Origin: Paenibacillus humicus NBRC 102415
GTDB taxonomy: Bacteria > Bacillota > Bacilli > Paenibacillales > Paenibacillaceae
DNA: 64,000 bases
Assembly (NCBI RefSeq): GCF_004000905.1
Contig: NZ_BIMD01000016.1
Span: 31,641-95,640 of the forward strand
Direction of reading: 5' to 3'
Part shown: in pieces, positions 52,169 to 62,214 of the stretch
Position numbering within the stretch: position 1 is the first letter of the stretch
Layout: the number at the start of each line of letters is the position of its first letter
The notes under the pieces: model-generated
The model's database searches: none
What the model saw: only the letters and a program-made list of their open reading frames with translations
Told to the model about the DNA's origin: nothing
Made by a program: the position numbers and the translations under genes

Positions 52169-52594
52169 TCATTTCCCTTCTTTGACGAATTGTTCAATCC
52201 GGCTCTTAATCGAATCGCGAACGGTGCGGAACTGGTTCATGATTTCTTCTTCGGTTCCGGTTGCTTTTGCCGGATCATCAAAACCCCAATGCCATTTCGT
52301 TACGTTCTTGTTGGAGATCACAGGGCAATGCTCGTCGGCGTGGCCGCATAAGGTAATGACATAATCGGCGCGATTCAAAATGTCCGGATCGATCACATCG
52401 GAGGTGTTTTTGCTAATATCTACGCCAGCTTCTTGCATGACTTGCACCGCACGCGGATTCAGTCCGTGTGCTTCAAGACCTGCGCTTTTGACTTCATATT
52501 TGTCGCTGCCTAGCGCGTTTAAAAACCCGTCCGCGATTTGGCTTCTGCAAGAATTTCCGGTGCACAAAAAATAAATTAACGGTTTTTTCTCCAT
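52169..52594 (-). CDS. arsC: Thioredoxin-coupled arsenate reductase
   Basis: A 141-residue ArsC of the low-molecular-weight phosphatase fold. The nucleophile loop is CTGNSCRSQ (about residues 11-19), and the resolving pair is in [11 protein letters not shown] near 80-90, giving the three catalytic cysteines of thioredoxin-coupled ArsC. It reduces arsenate to arsenite for export or methylation. ATG 52594 follows AAAGGAGA. Confidence 0.95.
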   Translation of the reverse strand: MEKKPLIYFLCTGNSCRSQIADGFLNALGSDKYEVKSAGLEAHGLNPRAVQVMQEAGVDISKNTSDVIDPDILNRADYVITLCGHADEHCPVISNKNVTKWHWGFDDPAKATGTEEEIMNQFRTVRDSIKSRIEQFVKEGK

Positions 52595-52624
52595 GGTGAA
52601 CAATCTCCTTTTGATTTCAATTCA

Positions 52625-54037
52625 TTAATCGCCTTGATGAACTCTTTTCGCTTGTTTACTTCCCATAAAAGACTTCATGATCATTGAAACCACCACCAGG
52701 ACGACCACAATCACCGCAATACATAGCCATACATTCACCTGTAGCGTCTGGAGAACATAAAGCCATACATAAAGACCGGTGAGCGTTATGAACAACGTGG
52801 GAATGGTTAACAAGATGCCGACTTTAAAATAATAGCCCCATCTGATTTTCACATTTTTCGTGGATAGGACATGCAGCCAAAGCAGCGTAGCCAAGGAGCC
52901 GATTGGCGTAATTTTCGGTCCTAAGTCCGAACCGATCACATTCGCATAGATCAGCGCCTCACGAATGAAGCCATCGGTTTGTGTGCCTTGGATGGCCAGC
53001 GCATCAATCATGACCGTGGGCATGTTGTTCATAATGGACGACAGGATGGCTGCAATAAAGCCCATTCCTACGGTAGCCACAAATAACCCTTTGTCTGCGA
53101 CTGCTTGAATGACGCTGCCTAGTGCATCCGTAAGTCCGGCATTGCGCAAGCCATAAACGACCACATACATGCCGATAGAAAAGATCACGACAGCCCAGGG
53201 AGCGCCTTTTACCAGTTTCCAGGTATGAATTGCAGGGCTTTTTCTCGCCGCGAACAAAAAGGCAATCGCGGCAACCCCGGCAATAATGGATACAGGGATC
53301 GAGAAAAATTCGCTAATGAAATACGCAACAAGCAGCGCGGCTAAAATGACCCAGGATAACTTAAACAACCGCATATCCTTGATGGCTTCTTTCGGTCTTT
53401 TCAGTTGCGTGAGATTGTAACTGTTCGGGATGCATTTCCGGAAATACAGATACAGTACAATGAGGCTCGCAATGACGGAAAAGAAATTCGGAACAATCAT
53501 GCGGCTCGCGTATTCCGCAAAACCGATATTGAAATAATCCGCAGATACGATGTTAACCAAGTTGCTGACGACAAGCGGCAAGGAAGCCGTATCCGCAATG
53601 AAACCACTGGCCATAATAAACGGCAAGATCATCTTTTCATCAAACTTAAGTGCCCGGACCATGGCGAGCACAATCGGTGTGATAATCAAGGCCCCGCCGT
53701 CGTTGGCAAACAGCGCGGCAACCGCCGATCCAAGCAGGATGATAAATACAAACATGAGCAGACCGTTTCCGCGTGCCAGCCGCGCCATATGCAACGCAGC
53801 CCACTCAAAAAATCCGATTTCATCCAGCACCAGTGAAATTAAAATAATGGCCACAAACGCCAAGGTGGCGTTCCAGACGATGCCGGTTACGGTGCCGACG
53901 TCTGCGAAACTGACCACGCCAAATAGTAAAGCAAGGATCGCTCCGGCACTTGCCGACCACCCGATATTTAGTCCTTTCGGTTGCCAGATGACAAACAGCA
54001 ACGTTACCAAGAAAATGAAAATCGCCACATAAACCAT
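52625..54037 (-). CDS. arsB: ArsB-family arsenite efflux transporter
   Basis: A 470-residue inner-membrane transporter with 11-12 hydrophobic segments. ArsB landmarks include [22 protein letters not shown] near 110, [20 protein letters not shown] near 143 and [14 protein letters not shown] near 335. It exchanges arsenite for protons. The C-terminus, about 40 residues longer than usual, ends in an additional hydrophobic segment ([17 protein letters not shown]). Confidence 0.93.
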   Translation of the reverse strand: MVYVAIFIFLVTLLFVIWQPKGLNIGWSASAGAILALLFGVVSFADVGTVTGIVWNATLAFVAIILISLVLDEIGFFEWAALHMARLARGNGLLMFVFIILLGSAVAALFANDGGALIITPIVLAMVRALKFDEKMILPFIMASGFIADTASLPLVVSNLVNIVSADYFNIGFAEYASRMIVPNFFSVIASLIVLYLYFRKCIPNSYNLTQLKRPKEAIKDMRLFKLSWVILAALLVAYFISEFFSIPVSIIAGVAAIAFLFAARKSPAIHTWKLVKGAPWAVVIFSIGMYVVVYGLRNAGLTDALGSVIQAVADKGLFVATVGMGFIAAILSSIMNNMPTVMIDALAIQGTQTDGFIREALIYANVIGSDLGPKITPIGSLATLLWLHVLSTKNVKIRWGYYFKVGILLTIPTLFITLTGLYVWLYVLQTLQVNVWLCIAVIVVVLVVVSMIMKSFMGSKQAKRVHQGD

Positions 54038-54052
54038 ATGCTTCCTCCTGAA

Positions 54053-54376
54053 CTACGTACAGCAATCATTGGCTTCGCAAACGGCAGGCTCAATCAGGGC
54101 CGCTTGCGAAGGAATTTCCTTGAGAATATCCAAAATATAAGGCTTGTCTTCCAGACAGAGCGAATAATAAACCCATTGCCCCCTGCGCGACTCTTTAACC
54201 AGGCCCCCGTCTCGCAGCTTGCGTATATGCTGACTGATATTCGGCTGGCTCGTTTTCAAAATGTCCACGATCTCGCACACGCACAGTTCCTTCACCTGCA
54301 GCAAGGCTACGATGGTGAGCCTGTTCCGGTCCCCCAATAGCTTCAAGGCATCCGCTACTTCTTCTAGTTTGCTCAA
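54053..54376 (-). CDS. arsR: Arsenic-responsive ArsR repressor
   Basis: A 107-residue ArsR/SmtB winged-helix repressor. The As(III) site is ELCVCEIVDIL (about residues 30-40) with CVC in the recognition helix; the wing is SRRGQWVYYSL. The C-terminus ends in a further CC. The best start is TTG 54376, eight bases after AAGGAG; the GTG at 54385 overlaps that site. It releases the ars promoter when arsenite binds. Confidence 0.9.
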   Translation of the reverse strand: MSKLEEVADALKLLGDRNRLTIVALLQVKELCVCEIVDILKTSQPNISQHIRKLRDGGLVKESRRGQWVYYSLCLEDKPYILDILKEIPSQAALIEPAVCEANDCCT

Positions 54377-54390
54377 CTGCTTCACTCCTT

Positions 54391-54822
54391 TTAAGCGACG
54401 GGAATGTCCATCCCTTTTAGCAACCCGATCACTTTCTCCCGAATCTCGTCACGAGCTCTCTTCACGTCTTCCAAGGTGCCGCCGTCTACGACCAACGGGT
54501 CAGGGATGTTCCACTCAACGTTCATGATCTTGAACGGCACGATGGGACACCGCTCCACAACTTGTTCGCACAGCTTGACGATCGCATTCGACGATAGAAA
54601 AACCTTCATATCAATTTTTTTGCAAACATGCTGGGAAAGATCGATGCCTACCTCGCGCATGGCTTCAATGGTGTAAGGATGTACTTCATCGGATGGATTT
54701 AATCCGGCGCTCTCCACCACCACATGATCCCCGCCATAAAACTTGGCAAAAGCTTCGGCCATCTGACTCCGGCACCGATTTTGCCCGCAAAGGAAATAAA
54801 TCCGTTTGACTTCCCGTTTCAT
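54391..54822 (-). CDS. Second ArsC-type low-molecular-weight phosphatase
   Basis: A 143-residue protein of the same fold as ArsC, with loop CGQNRCRSQ (about 12-20) and a later VKLCEQVVERCP. It is first in the operon, before arsR, with GGGAG upstream of the ATG. It is either a second arsenate reductase with somewhat different specificity or a phosphatase-like companion. Two ArsC-type genes in one operon occur in several Bacillota. Confidence 0.88.
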   Translation of the reverse strand: MKREVKRIYFLCGQNRCRSQMAEAFAKFYGGDHVVVESAGLNPSDEVHPYTIEAMREVGIDLSQHVCKKIDMKVFLSSNAIVKLCEQVVERCPIVPFKIMNVEWNIPDPLVVDGGTLEDVKRARDEIREKVIGLLKGMDIPVA

Positions 54823-54844
54823 TCTCCCACACTCCCCTGCCCGT

Positions 54845-54887
54845 TGTAAATAGCTATATAATTATCTGCTTATTTCTATTATGATCA
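54845..54887 (-). promoter_or_regulatory. Probable ars promoter/operator region
   Basis: Upstream of the second ArsC-type gene an AT-rich imperfect dyad (AAATAGCTATATAATTATCT, then TTATTT) lies where an ArsR operator is expected. Promoter elements are not clear enough to assign. Confidence 0.4.
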
Positions 54888-55008
54888 TAAACGCCAATTG
54901 TTAACGCAGTATCAACGTTGAAAAAAAAGCTGCTATCCGTGAAGGAGCTGCCGATTATTGGTTCTGGGCCAAAAAATTTTCGGTGAATATTTTAGATACG
55001 CTTTAGAG

Positions 55009-55077
55009 ATAATCAAATATGCATTTGAATAATCGAAAAGTTTGTTGTATGATAACAATCAAATACTCGTTTGATTA
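55009..55077 (+). promoter_or_regulatory. cadC promoter with two CadC-type operators
   Basis: TAATCAAATATGCATTTGAATA (55010-55031) and AATCAAATACTCGTTTGATTA (55057-55077) are both dyads of the TCAAAT..ATTTGA type bound by CadC/SmtB repressors. Between them TTGAAT (55025-55030), 17 bases and TATGAT (55048-55053) form a promoter, so repressor would cover both its sides. Confidence 0.7.
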
Positions 55078-55091
55078 TAGAGGTGAGAATT

Positions 55092-55472
55092 ATGAGCGGT
55101 ATGAAAGAAAAGGACTCATGTGAAATTTATTGTTATGACGAGCCTAAAGTCCGAAAGGTACAACATGCACTTGAAGGACAAAATATTCAAGGCATGATAA
55201 AGATGTTTAAGGTTTTGGCTGATGAAACAAGAATGAAAATCGCTTTTGCCCTTTGCGAGGAAGATGAATTATGTGTTTGTGATGTGGCTAACATCATTGG
55301 TTCTTCGTTGGCAACAGCTTCACATCACCTTCGCACCTTAAAGCAGCTTGGTCTAGCCAAATACCGCAAGGATGGTAAATTAGTTTTTTATTCGCTAGAA
55401 GACGACCATGTTCGTCAATTGATACAGCTAGCTTCTACTCATTCGCGGGAGTTGATCACCAATGGAAAATAA
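55092..55472 (+). CDS. cadC: Cadmium-responsive repressor
   Basis: A 126-residue ArsR/SmtB-family repressor of the CadC type. The N-terminal cysteines in SCEIYC and the CVC in [10 protein letters not shown] form the Cd/Pb site. The recognition helix is [20 protein letters not shown] 55092 follows AGGTGAG; a second ATG three codons later would place the cysteines at 7 and 11 as in the Staphylococcus CadC. It overlaps cadA by 11 bases. Confidence 0.93.
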   Translation: MSGMKEKDSCEIYCYDEPKVRKVQHALEGQNIQGMIKMFKVLADETRMKIAFALCEEDELCVCDVANIIGSSLATASHHLRTLKQLGLAKYRKDGKLVFYSLEDDHVRQLIQLASTHSRELITNGK

Positions 55473-57579
55473 AGTTGAAAACACCGAAGATAAAAACGTC
55501 TACAGAATTCAAGGCTTTACCTGTACGAATTGCGCAGGCATTTTCGAGAAAAATGTAAAAGGTTTGCCTGGCGTTAAAGATGCACAAGTCAATTTTGGAG
55601 CATCCAAGATTACCGTTTATGGAAGTACCACAGTGGAGGATTTAGAAAAGGCTGGAGCGTTTGAAAGCCTGAAAGTTACACCTGAAAAACAACGGACGAT
55701 TGAAAAGAAAAAGCCATTTTGGCAAGAGAATTGGAACGTGTTGGTTTCTGCCGTATTGCTTGCGGTAGGTTATTTTCTAGGTGAGGGAAGTATCTTATCC
55801 GCAGTCATTTTTGCGGCTTCTATTCTCATTGGTGGTTACGATCTATTCAAAAAAGGGCTTAAAAATCTCTTCCGGCTTCAGTTCGATATGAACACCCTTA
55901 TGACAGTGGCCATCATCGGTGCCGCGGCGATCGGCAAATGGGGCGAAGGCGCGACGGTTGTGATCTTGTTTGCAATTAGTGAAGTTTTGGAACGTTACTC
56001 TATGGAGAAAGCGCGTCAATCCATTCGTTCCCTGATGGATATTGCGCCGAAGGAAGCTCTGATTCGACGCGGTTCCGAAGAAATTACGGTAAGTGTCGAT
56101 GATATACAGGTTGGCGACGTCATGATTGTAAAGCCAGGTCAAAAACTTGCAATGGATGGCGTGGTTATTAAAGGGACATCAACCATTAACCAAGCAGCGA
56201 TAACCGGCGAATCGGTTCCCGTAACGAAAACAATTGATGAAGAAGTTTTCGCAGGTACATTAAACGAAGAAGGATTGCTTGAGGTCAAAGTAACGAAGCA
56301 CATCGAGGATACAACCATTTCCAAAATTATTCACCTAGTTGAAGAAGCACAAGCCGAACGTGCACCTTCGCAAGCGTTCGTTGACCGATTTGCGAAATAC
56401 TATACGCCTGCGATTATGATTATGGCATTAGGTATTGCCGTTGTGCCCCCTCTGTTCGTCGGCGCTGATTGGGGCGATTGGGTATATCGGGGATTAGCGT
56501 TACTCGTCGTCGGCTGTCCTTGCGCACTGGTCATATCGACACCTGTTTCGATTGTTACAGCTATCGGAAACGCGGCGAAAAATGGCGTTCTGATCAAAGG
56601 TGGCATTCATCTTGAAGAAGCTGGGCGCCTTGCCGCAATCGCATTCGATAAAACGGGTACGCTGACGAAGGGATTCCCGGAAGTAACAAATGTCGATACT
56701 TTCGGAACGAAAAACGAAAAAGAAATGCTTTCTATCGCGGCAGTTATCGAAAAAGGTTCGCAACACCCGCTTGCTTCCGCGATTGTTCGTAAAGCAGAAA
56801 ACCTCGGAGCCGACTTATCCCTCGCCGTTGAGGATTTCCAATCCATAACCGGGAAAGGCGTTAAAGCAAAGGTAAAAGGGGAATTGTATTACGTCGGTAG
56901 TCCGAAACTCTTTGCAGAACTTCACTCCGATATGAATGTTGAAACGAATCAACGTATCGAAGCTCTACAAAAACAAGGGAAAACGGTTATGGTCTTGGGA
57001 ACGGAACAACAAGTTCTTGCCTTAATAGCCGTGGCCGATGAAGTGCGCGATTCCAGTAAAGACGTTATTAAGCAATTGCACGAAATTGGCATCAAGAAAA
57101 CGATTATGCTTACGGGTGATAATCAAGCAACCGCCGAAGCTATCGGGAGCCGGTTGAATGTTACAGACGTTAAAGCCGACCTCATGCCGCAAGATAAATT
57201 AGATTACATCAAGCAACTTCGTAAAGACTATGGCAATGTTGCAATGATTGGCGATGGCGTAAACGATGCGCCCGCGCTTGCGGCTTCAACGGTTGGTATC
57301 GCTATGGGCGGCGCAGGTACGGATACGGCGCTTGAAACGGCGGACATTGCACTTATGGCTGACGACTTAGGTAAACTCCCGTATACAATTCGGTTAAGCC
57401 GTAAAACCCTTGCGATAATAAAGCAAAACATTACGTTCTCGCTCGGGATTAAACTTGTCGCTTTGGCTTTGATTGTTCCTGGATGGTTGACGTTATGGAT
57501 GGCTATTTTTGCAGATATGGGAGCTACCCTAATTGTTACTTTGAACAGCCTACGTTTGTTAAGAGTGAAAGGGAAATGA
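55462..57579 (+). CDS. cadA: Cadmium/zinc-exporting P1B-type ATPase
   Basis: A 705-residue heavy-metal pump. One N-terminal HMA domain with GFTCTNCAG, the transmembrane CPC motif in [13 protein letters not shown] near 354, the phosphorylation site DKTGTLTKG near 396, HP motif SQHPLA near 430, and the [13 protein letters not shown] hinge near 595. It exports Cd(II), Zn(II) or Pb(II) using ATP. Codon use is more AT-rich than the chromosomal part. Confidence 0.95.
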   Translation: MENKVENTEDKNVYRIQGFTCTNCAGIFEKNVKGLPGVKDAQVNFGASKITVYGSTTVEDLEKAGAFESLKVTPEKQRTIEKKKPFWQENWNVLVSAVLLAVGYFLGEGSILSAVIFAASILIGGYDLFKKGLKNLFRLQFDMNTLMTVAIIGAAAIGKWGEGATVVILFAISEVLERYSMEKARQSIRSLMDIAPKEALIRRGSEEITVSVDDIQVGDVMIVKPGQKLAMDGVVIKGTSTINQAAITGESVPVTKTIDEEVFAGTLNEEGLLEVKVTKHIEDTTISKIIHLVEEAQAERAPSQAFVDRFAKYYTPAIMIMALGIAVVPPLFVGADWGDWVYRGLALLVVGCPCALVISTPVSIVTAIGNAAKNGVLIKGGIHLEEAGRLAAIAFDKTGTLTKGFPEVTNVDTFGTKNEKEMLSIAAVIEKGSQHPLASAIVRKAENLGADLSLAVEDFQSITGKGVKAKVKGELYYVGSPKLFAELHSDMNVETNQRIEALQKQGKTVMVLGTEQQVLALIAVADEVRDSSKDVIKQLHEIGIKKTIMLTGDNQATAEAIGSRLNVTDVKADLMPQDKLDYIKQLRKDYGNVAMIGDGVNDAPALAASTVGIAMGGAGTDTALETADIALMADDLGKLPYTIRLSRKTLAIIKQNITFSLGIKLVALALIVPGWLTLWMAIFADMGATLIVTLNSLRLLRVKGK

Positions 57580-57585
57580 TCGTCT

Positions 57586-58231
57586 ATGAATAACCCTTGG
57601 AATAAAGTGATTTATCGGCTCTGGGCTCCCTTCTATGATTATGTCTTCAATTCCGGGCCTTTTTTAAAGGCCCGGAAAAAGATTTTTGAGAACCTCGACA
57701 TTAAGCCTAAAAGCAAAGTTCTTTTTGTAGGCGTCGGGACAGGAGCAGACTTGCAGTTCATTAAGGACAAGGATGTTTCTGTAACTGCAATTGACTTGTC
57801 ATCCGAAATGCTTGATCGAGCTAAGAATAAATATGACTCCCCCGATTATAAGTTCATAGAAAATAGAAATGGATGCGCAAGAATTGACCTTTTCACCGGA
57901 ATCGTTCGATATGGTAATTGCGAATCTGATCTTATCCGTTGTCCCCGATCCGAATCGATGTTTTCAAGAAATGATTCGGGTTACGCGAACTGGGGGACGT
58001 ATACTCATTTTCGATAAGTTTGCCCCTCCATCACGGGAGTTGCCTGTAATGAAGAAAATTCTTCGCCCCGTCGTAGCATTGATGGGTACAGACATCGGTC
58101 GTCATTTTGAGCAAATCATTATGCCGTACGAGAAACAAATTCGAGTGGAAGAAGATGCGTCAGCCCTATTTAACGGTATGTATCGAAAAATCATAGTTCG
58201 TAAACATCAAACTCAACAAGGTATCTCCTAG
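57586..58231 (+). pseudogene. Frameshifted class I methyltransferase (phospholipid methyltransferase-like)
   Basis: Two overlapping frames give one protein of about 214 residues. The first (57586-) has the start MNNPWNKVIYRLWAPFYDYV and the SAM motif VLFVGVGTGADLQFI; the second, offset by one base from about 57869, continues with FDMVIANLILSVVPDP and TGGRILIFDKF. The break is near 57868 in AAATAGAAATGG. It follows cadA by six bases, as a PmtA-like gene does in some resistance modules. It is either inactivated or carries a sequencing error. Confidence 0.8.
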
Positions 58232-58334
58232 GCCAAGGTATTGAGGGGGAAATGTCCCCATGTACTTTACGGGTGGTGTCAGCTTTGTTTGCAGGTACTA
58301 CCCCATCATTGGTCGCCGCGGAACTGACGACAGC

Positions 58335-58578
58335 TTAGAACGGCTCATTGATTTCCTCGTATTCCTTCACTTGCCGGTAAAATGTAGGCTATTTCATACC
58401 GATCCGACGCATAGCGTCCGTCGCGGTAATCTGGCCTGCTTTCCATTCCCGGTACGGCTCCACATTTTCCATCGATCTCCTGCTTGGGTCGGCCGAATAC
58501 AACGCCCTCCCCTCGGGCAACCTCGATTCCTTCCGCCTGCCGCTGCCGGTTCTTCTTCCGCTCTTGCTCGGCCACATA
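58335..58578 (-). pseudogene. Remnant of a serine resolvase
   Basis: On the minus strand the C-terminal part of a Tn3-type resolvase is visible in pieces: MAEQERKKNRQRQAEGI and VVFGRPKQEID in one frame, then YREWKAGQITATDAMRRIGM and PTFYRQVKEYEEINEPF in another, interrupted by a frameshift and a TAG. The catalytic N-terminal domain is missing. The surrounding 58232-58335 shows nothing else. Confidence 0.75.
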
Positions 58579-58635
58579 GGTAATACGACCAAATTAAAAT
58601 TATTTCGGAACTTTAAGGAAATAAATAAAGATGTC

Positions 58636-58667
58636 TTGACTATGTATCATGGTACAGGGTTTACACT
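58636..58667 (+). promoter_or_regulatory. mer promoter/operator
   Basis: TTGACT (58636-58641) and TACACT (58662-58667) are separated by a long 20-base spacer containing the dyad GTATCATGGTAC. The long spacer with a central dyad is typical of MerR-activated promoters. Confidence 0.8.
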
Positions 58668-58684
58668 TATGAGGGAGGTGAACC

Positions 58685-59098
58685 ATGAGGTATCATTCAG
58701 GAGATATATCCAAATTATGTAATGTGAATAAAGAAACGCTTAGATATTATGAACGAAAAGGTCTAATTGCTGAACCTGTAAGGTCGGATGCAGGTTACCG
58801 GCTTTATCCGGAAGATACGGTAAAACGAATCATGTTCATTAAACGTATACAAGAGCTTGGTTTTACGTTATCTGAAATTGATAAATTGCTTGGTGTCGTT
58901 GATAAAGACGATGTGAGATGTGCGGATATGCACGATTTTGTTGTGGATAAACTTGAAGATGTTCGGCTGAAAATTAGAGACCTTGAGCGAATCGAATGTA
59001 TGTTAAAAGATTTAAAAGACCGCTGTCCGGATGAAAAGGCAATCCATGAATGCCCTATCATCGAAGCGTTAATTGACAATGGGGAGGAAATCCTGTGA
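58685..59098 (+). CDS. merR: Hg(II)-responsive transcriptional regulator
   Basis: A 137-residue MerR protein. N-terminal helix-turn-helix NKETLRYYERKGLI, and the three Hg(II) ligands Cys79, Cys114 and Cys123 (RCADMHD, RCPDEKAIHECP). GGGAGGTG precedes the ATG. It represses the mer operon without mercury and activates it with Hg(II) by untwisting the long-spacer promoter. Its end overlaps the next gene. Confidence 0.95.
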   Translation: MRYHSGDISKLCNVNKETLRYYERKGLIAEPVRSDAGYRLYPEDTVKRIMFIKRIQELGFTLSEIDKLLGVVDKDDVRCADMHDFVVDKLEDVRLKIRDLERIECMLKDLKDRCPDEKAIHECPIIEALIDNGEEIL

Positions 59099-59361
59099 AA
59101 GAAAATACAAAGAAAGTGGGATGGGGCTTTTTAGCTCTGCTATCCTGCCCCTGCCATCTCATTTTAATTCTTCCTCTGCTTGCTGGCACAACGCTGGGTG
59201 CGTTTTTTGCAGCACATCAAGGCGCCGCAAGTGCTGTTTTGGCTATTCTATTTGTGATTTCCCTTATTATGGTGTTCAAAAGGACGAATATACAAGAAAA
59301 AAAGGGTGTGACACACGATTGCTGCTCAGTACCAGGGCAAAAACGAGGTGAAGGAATTTGA
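59095..59361 (+). CDS. Small mercury membrane transporter (MerF/MerE-like)
   Basis: An 88-residue protein with two membrane segments. SCPCHLILILPLLAG in the first carries a cysteine pair, and the C-terminal tail has THDCCSVP, a vicinal pair like that of MerF. It takes Hg(II) into the cell for MerA. It begins inside the end of merR. Assignment between MerF, MerE or a MerT-like form is uncertain. Confidence 0.78.
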   Translation: MKENTKKVGWGFLALLSCPCHLILILPLLAGTTLGAFFAAHQGAASAVLAILFVISLIMVFKRTNIQEKKGVTHDCCSVPGQKRGEGI

Positions 59362-59663
59362 GAGAAAAACTAACGAGCTGGGGGGCGGTATTATCCGCCT
59401 TTCTTATGTCTGGCTGCTGCCTCGGACCCTTCATTCTCATTCCTCTCGGATTATCCGGTTTGGCAGGTACACTCGCGATTATTTCAATCAAGTACCAGCT
59501 GTTTTTAATGATCATAACGTTATTATTTCTTGGTGTATCATTTTATTTGGTTTATGGACGAAAACGCAAAAGCAAAAGTACGATTATCACTTTATGGACG
59601 ACGACCATTTTAGTTTTAGGAGCGTTTCTTTTTTTAGGGTTGGCTGAAAGAGGACTGTTATAA
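59358..59663 (+). CDS. merT: Mercuric ion transport protein (MerT-like)
   Basis: A 101-residue membrane protein with three segments. The first ends in MSGCCLGPFIL, the vicinal cysteine pair of MerT. The start is TTG 59358, overlapping the previous gene by four bases. It moves Hg(II) across the membrane. Confidence 0.82.
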   Translation: MREKLTSWGAVLSAFLMSGCCLGPFILIPLGLSGLAGTLAIISIKYQLFLMIITLLFLGVSFYLVYGRKRKSKSTIITLWTTTILVLGAFLFLGLAERGLL

Positions 59664-59680
59664 GAAAGGGTGTTTTGTTT

Positions 59681-59896
59681 GTGAGCAACAATGGGAATTA
59701 TGGTATTAATATCTCTTTATTTTGATACGGCATGTGGCAGCCGCCTTCTGTGATTCAAGATTTAATTTCAAAGGCAAATGGAGTCAGCAAAGTAGAAATT
59801 GAACCTAAGGGATACATTGGAAAAGTGACAGTTTCCTTTGATGATCAGAAAACCGATGTAAAGCTAATAAATCATCGGTTACAAAAAATGGGTTAG
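59681..59896 (+). pseudogene. Broken merP-like gene
   Basis: A frame from GTG 59681 is interrupted by a TGA at 59723-59725 and then continues with PPSVIQDLISKANGVSKVEI and VTVSFDDQKTDVKLINHRL to 59896, which is the second half of an HMA/MerP-type fold. In another frame just upstream ISLYFDTACGS is readable, so a small frameshift may have separated the cysteine part. The usual GMTCxxC motif is absent. It lies exactly where merP is expected. Confidence 0.55.
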
Positions 59897-59916
59897 ATGT
59901 GACTGGAGGATAAAAA

Positions 59917-61557
59917 ATGAAAAAATACCGGATCAACGTTCAAGGCATGACATGCAGCGGCTGCGAAGAACACGTAGCAACCGCACTTAAAAACATTGGA
60001 GCCGCCAATATCGAGACGAGTTTTCATCGTAATGAAGCCACGTTTGAATTGCCCGATGACGTTGTGATCGAAACCGCCCAAAAAGCCATTAACGAGGCAA
60101 ACTATCAATCCGGAGATGCGGAAGTGATAGAAACTCATGATGCTCCGGTTCTCGGTGATGAAGGCGACTATGATTTTCTGATCATCGGTTCCGGTGGAGC
60201 AGCTTTTTCCGCAGCGATTCAAGCGGTGGAATATGGCGCAAAAGTCGCGATCATTGAGCGGGGAATTGTTGGCGGAACCTGCGTAAATGTTGGCTGTGTT
60301 CCATCAAAAACGCTGCTTCGTGCTGGTGAAATCAATCATTTAGCCGAAAGTAACCCATTCATGGGACTAGCCACATCAACTGGAAAAGTAGATTTGGAAA
60401 AGTTGGTCAAACACAAAGATGAACTGGTAGCCAGTATGCGAGAACAGAAGTATGAACATTTGATTGGTGAGTACGGATTTGAACTCATTCGAGGAGAGGC
60501 AACATTCGTAGATGAAAAAACCATTGAGGTAAGTGGACGACAGGTTACAGCGAAACGATTTTTAATTGCCACAGGAGCTTCTCCGTCCATTCCGGATATT
60601 CAAGGATTACGGGACGTGGATTATTTAACAAGCACATCACTACTTGAGCTCAAACAATTGCCTAAAACGCTTGCCGTCATTGGCTCAGGCTATATTGCAA
60701 TGGAATTGGGTCAACTCTTTCACAATCTAGGGTCAGATGTTACGCTGATGCAAAGAAGTCCTCGCATTTTGAAAGAGTATGACCCTGAAATTTCCGAAGC
60801 GGTGACAAAGGCTTTAACGGAGCAAGGGATTCACTTGATTACCGGTGTAACGTATGATCGCATTGAAGCAAGTGGCGATCTGAAACAAGTGCATATTTCC
60901 GTAGATGGCGAAAAGAAAGTCATCGAAGTCGAGCAGCTGCTTATTGCAACCGGTAGAAAACCAAATATTGAAGCACTAAACCTTAATGCTGCGAACGTAA
61001 ATATAGGTTCCAAAAGCGAAATCGTCGTCGATGATTTTTTAAACACCTCGAATCCTAGAATTTATGCTGCAGGCGATGTGACGATGGGGCCGCAGTTTGT
61101 ATATGTGGCTGCTTATGAAGGTCGCATCGCGGCCGATAATGCAATAGGCGGCTTAGAGAAAAAGGTAAATCTCGAAGTTGTTCCAGGTGTTACGTTCACT
61201 TCTCCTTCCGTTGCTACCGTAGGACTCACGGAAGAGCAAGCCAAGGCAAAAGGGTATGAGGTTAAAACGTCCATTCTTCCTTTGGATTCGGTGCCTAGAG
61301 CACTTGTTAATCGCGAAACAACCGGCGTTTTTAAATTAGTGGCTGATTCCAAGTCGTTAACGGTGCTTGGTATTCATATTGTCGCTGAAAATGCCGGAGA
61401 TGTGATTTACGCTGCGACACTTGCAGTCAAGTTCGGTTTAACGGTCGAGGATCTACGCGATAGCCTAGCACCGTATTTAACGATGGCTGAAGGATTAAAA
61501 CTAGCAGCTCTTACGATCAATAAAGATGTATCTAAATTATCCTGTTGTGCTGGATAA
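59917..61557 (+). CDS. merA: Mercuric reductase
   Basis: A 546-residue flavoprotein that reduces Hg(II) to volatile Hg(0) with NADPH. One N-terminal HMA domain ([11 protein letters not shown]), FAD motif [12 protein letters not shown], redox pair [18 protein letters not shown] motif [12 protein letters not shown] and the C-terminal KLSCCAG that passes Hg to the active site. GGAGG precedes the ATG. Confidence 0.96.
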   Translation: MKKYRINVQGMTCSGCEEHVATALKNIGAANIETSFHRNEATFELPDDVVIETAQKAINEANYQSGDAEVIETHDAPVLGDEGDYDFLIIGSGGAAFSAAIQAVEYGAKVAIIERGIVGGTCVNVGCVPSKTLLRAGEINHLAESNPFMGLATSTGKVDLEKLVKHKDELVASMREQKYEHLIGEYGFELIRGEATFVDEKTIEVSGRQVTAKRFLIATGASPSIPDIQGLRDVDYLTSTSLLELKQLPKTLAVIGSGYIAMELGQLFHNLGSDVTLMQRSPRILKEYDPEISEAVTKALTEQGIHLITGVTYDRIEASGDLKQVHISVDGEKKVIEVEQLLIATGRKPNIEALNLNAANVNIGSKSEIVVDDFLNTSNPRIYAAGDVTMGPQFVYVAAYEGRIAADNAIGGLEKKVNLEVVPGVTFTSPSVATVGLTEEQAKAKGYEVKTSILPLDSVPRALVNRETTGVFKLVADSKSLTVLGIHIVAENAGDVIYAATLAVKFGLTVEDLRDSLAPYLTMAEGLKLAALTINKDVSKLSCCAG

Positions 61558-61626
61558 GATATTGTATTGGCCCAGCAACCTTGATCGTAAAGACAACTGT
61601 TCTCAACTGATCGTTTATCGATAATT

Positions 61627-61666
61627 AAAACCAGTCAAACACTAATTTTCGTGTTGACTGGTTTTT
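61627..61666 (+). terminator. mer operon terminator
   Basis: AAAACCAGTCAA (61627-61638) with TTGACTGGTTTT (61654-61665) followed by T, about 70 bases after merA. Confidence 0.75.
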
Positions 61667-61743
61667 GCATTCAACCTACTGCAATCATATTAACTCTTCG
61701 TTTCAAGCGCTTTGGAGGACTCCAAAGCGACTTTCTTAGCTTC

Positions 61744-61968
61744 TTATGGAATCTCGGGTTCCGTTTTTCTAATTACGTGTCTTTCCATATCTCTGCAAAC
61801 TTGGTCAAAAATCAATGTCAATGGCTGTTCTGATACAAAATATCTGGATAGGAAATCAAACCAAAGATCATCGAAGGAAACGGCAATTCCGCCGTAAAAA
61901 TCACGAACCGTTACGTACTGGTCCCATAGCTTCACTCGGAATCTTTCCAATTCAGCACATCGCCCCAT
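61744..61968 (-). CDS. Hypothetical protein
   Basis: A 74-residue frame starting MGRCAELERFRVKLWDQYV. It is 12 bases behind the next small gene and in the same direction. Acidic-aromatic content (DFYGGIAVSFDDLWFDFLSRYF) looks protein-like. No ribosome site is clear and no family recognised. Confidence 0.45.
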   Translation of the reverse strand: MGRCAELERFRVKLWDQYVTVRDFYGGIAVSFDDLWFDFLSRYFVSEQPLTLIFDQVCRDMERHVIRKTEPEIP

Positions 61969-61980
61969 AGTAATTCCGTG

Positions 61981-62187
61981 TCAAGCAGCAGGGCCGTCGT
62001 TAGATTTTGTAGCAGCTTTCTCTCTTTCTTCAACCAAGCCTTGAAAATACTTGGCCCGTTCCAAATGAAACCCGCGCAACTGTTCTTGATAATGATGCAT
62101 TTTCATATGCCATTCGTACATTTGTCTATAATAAGTGGCATTGTCTTGCGTGTACATCGGCATCGCATAGTGGACGAAATGATTCAA
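61981..62187 (-). CDS. Hypothetical small protein
   Basis: A 68-residue frame from TTG 62187 with GGGAGGG nine bases upstream. Rich in His, Tyr and Met (YYRQMYEWHMKMHHYQEQL), helical. The His/Met content could bind metal, but this is only suggestive. First of a two-gene unit with the frame at 61744. Confidence 0.5.
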   Translation of the reverse strand: MNHFVHYAMPMYTQDNATYYRQMYEWHMKMHHYQEQLRGFHLERAKYFQGLVEEREKAATKSNDGPAA

Positions 62188-62214
62188 AGGAAATTCCCTC
62201 CCACTATAAAGTAA

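Noticed and set aside
59723..59725. Selenocysteine readthrough at the TGA in the merP-like frame
   Set aside because: No hairpin of the bacterial selenocysteine type is evident and the simpler explanation is gene decay.
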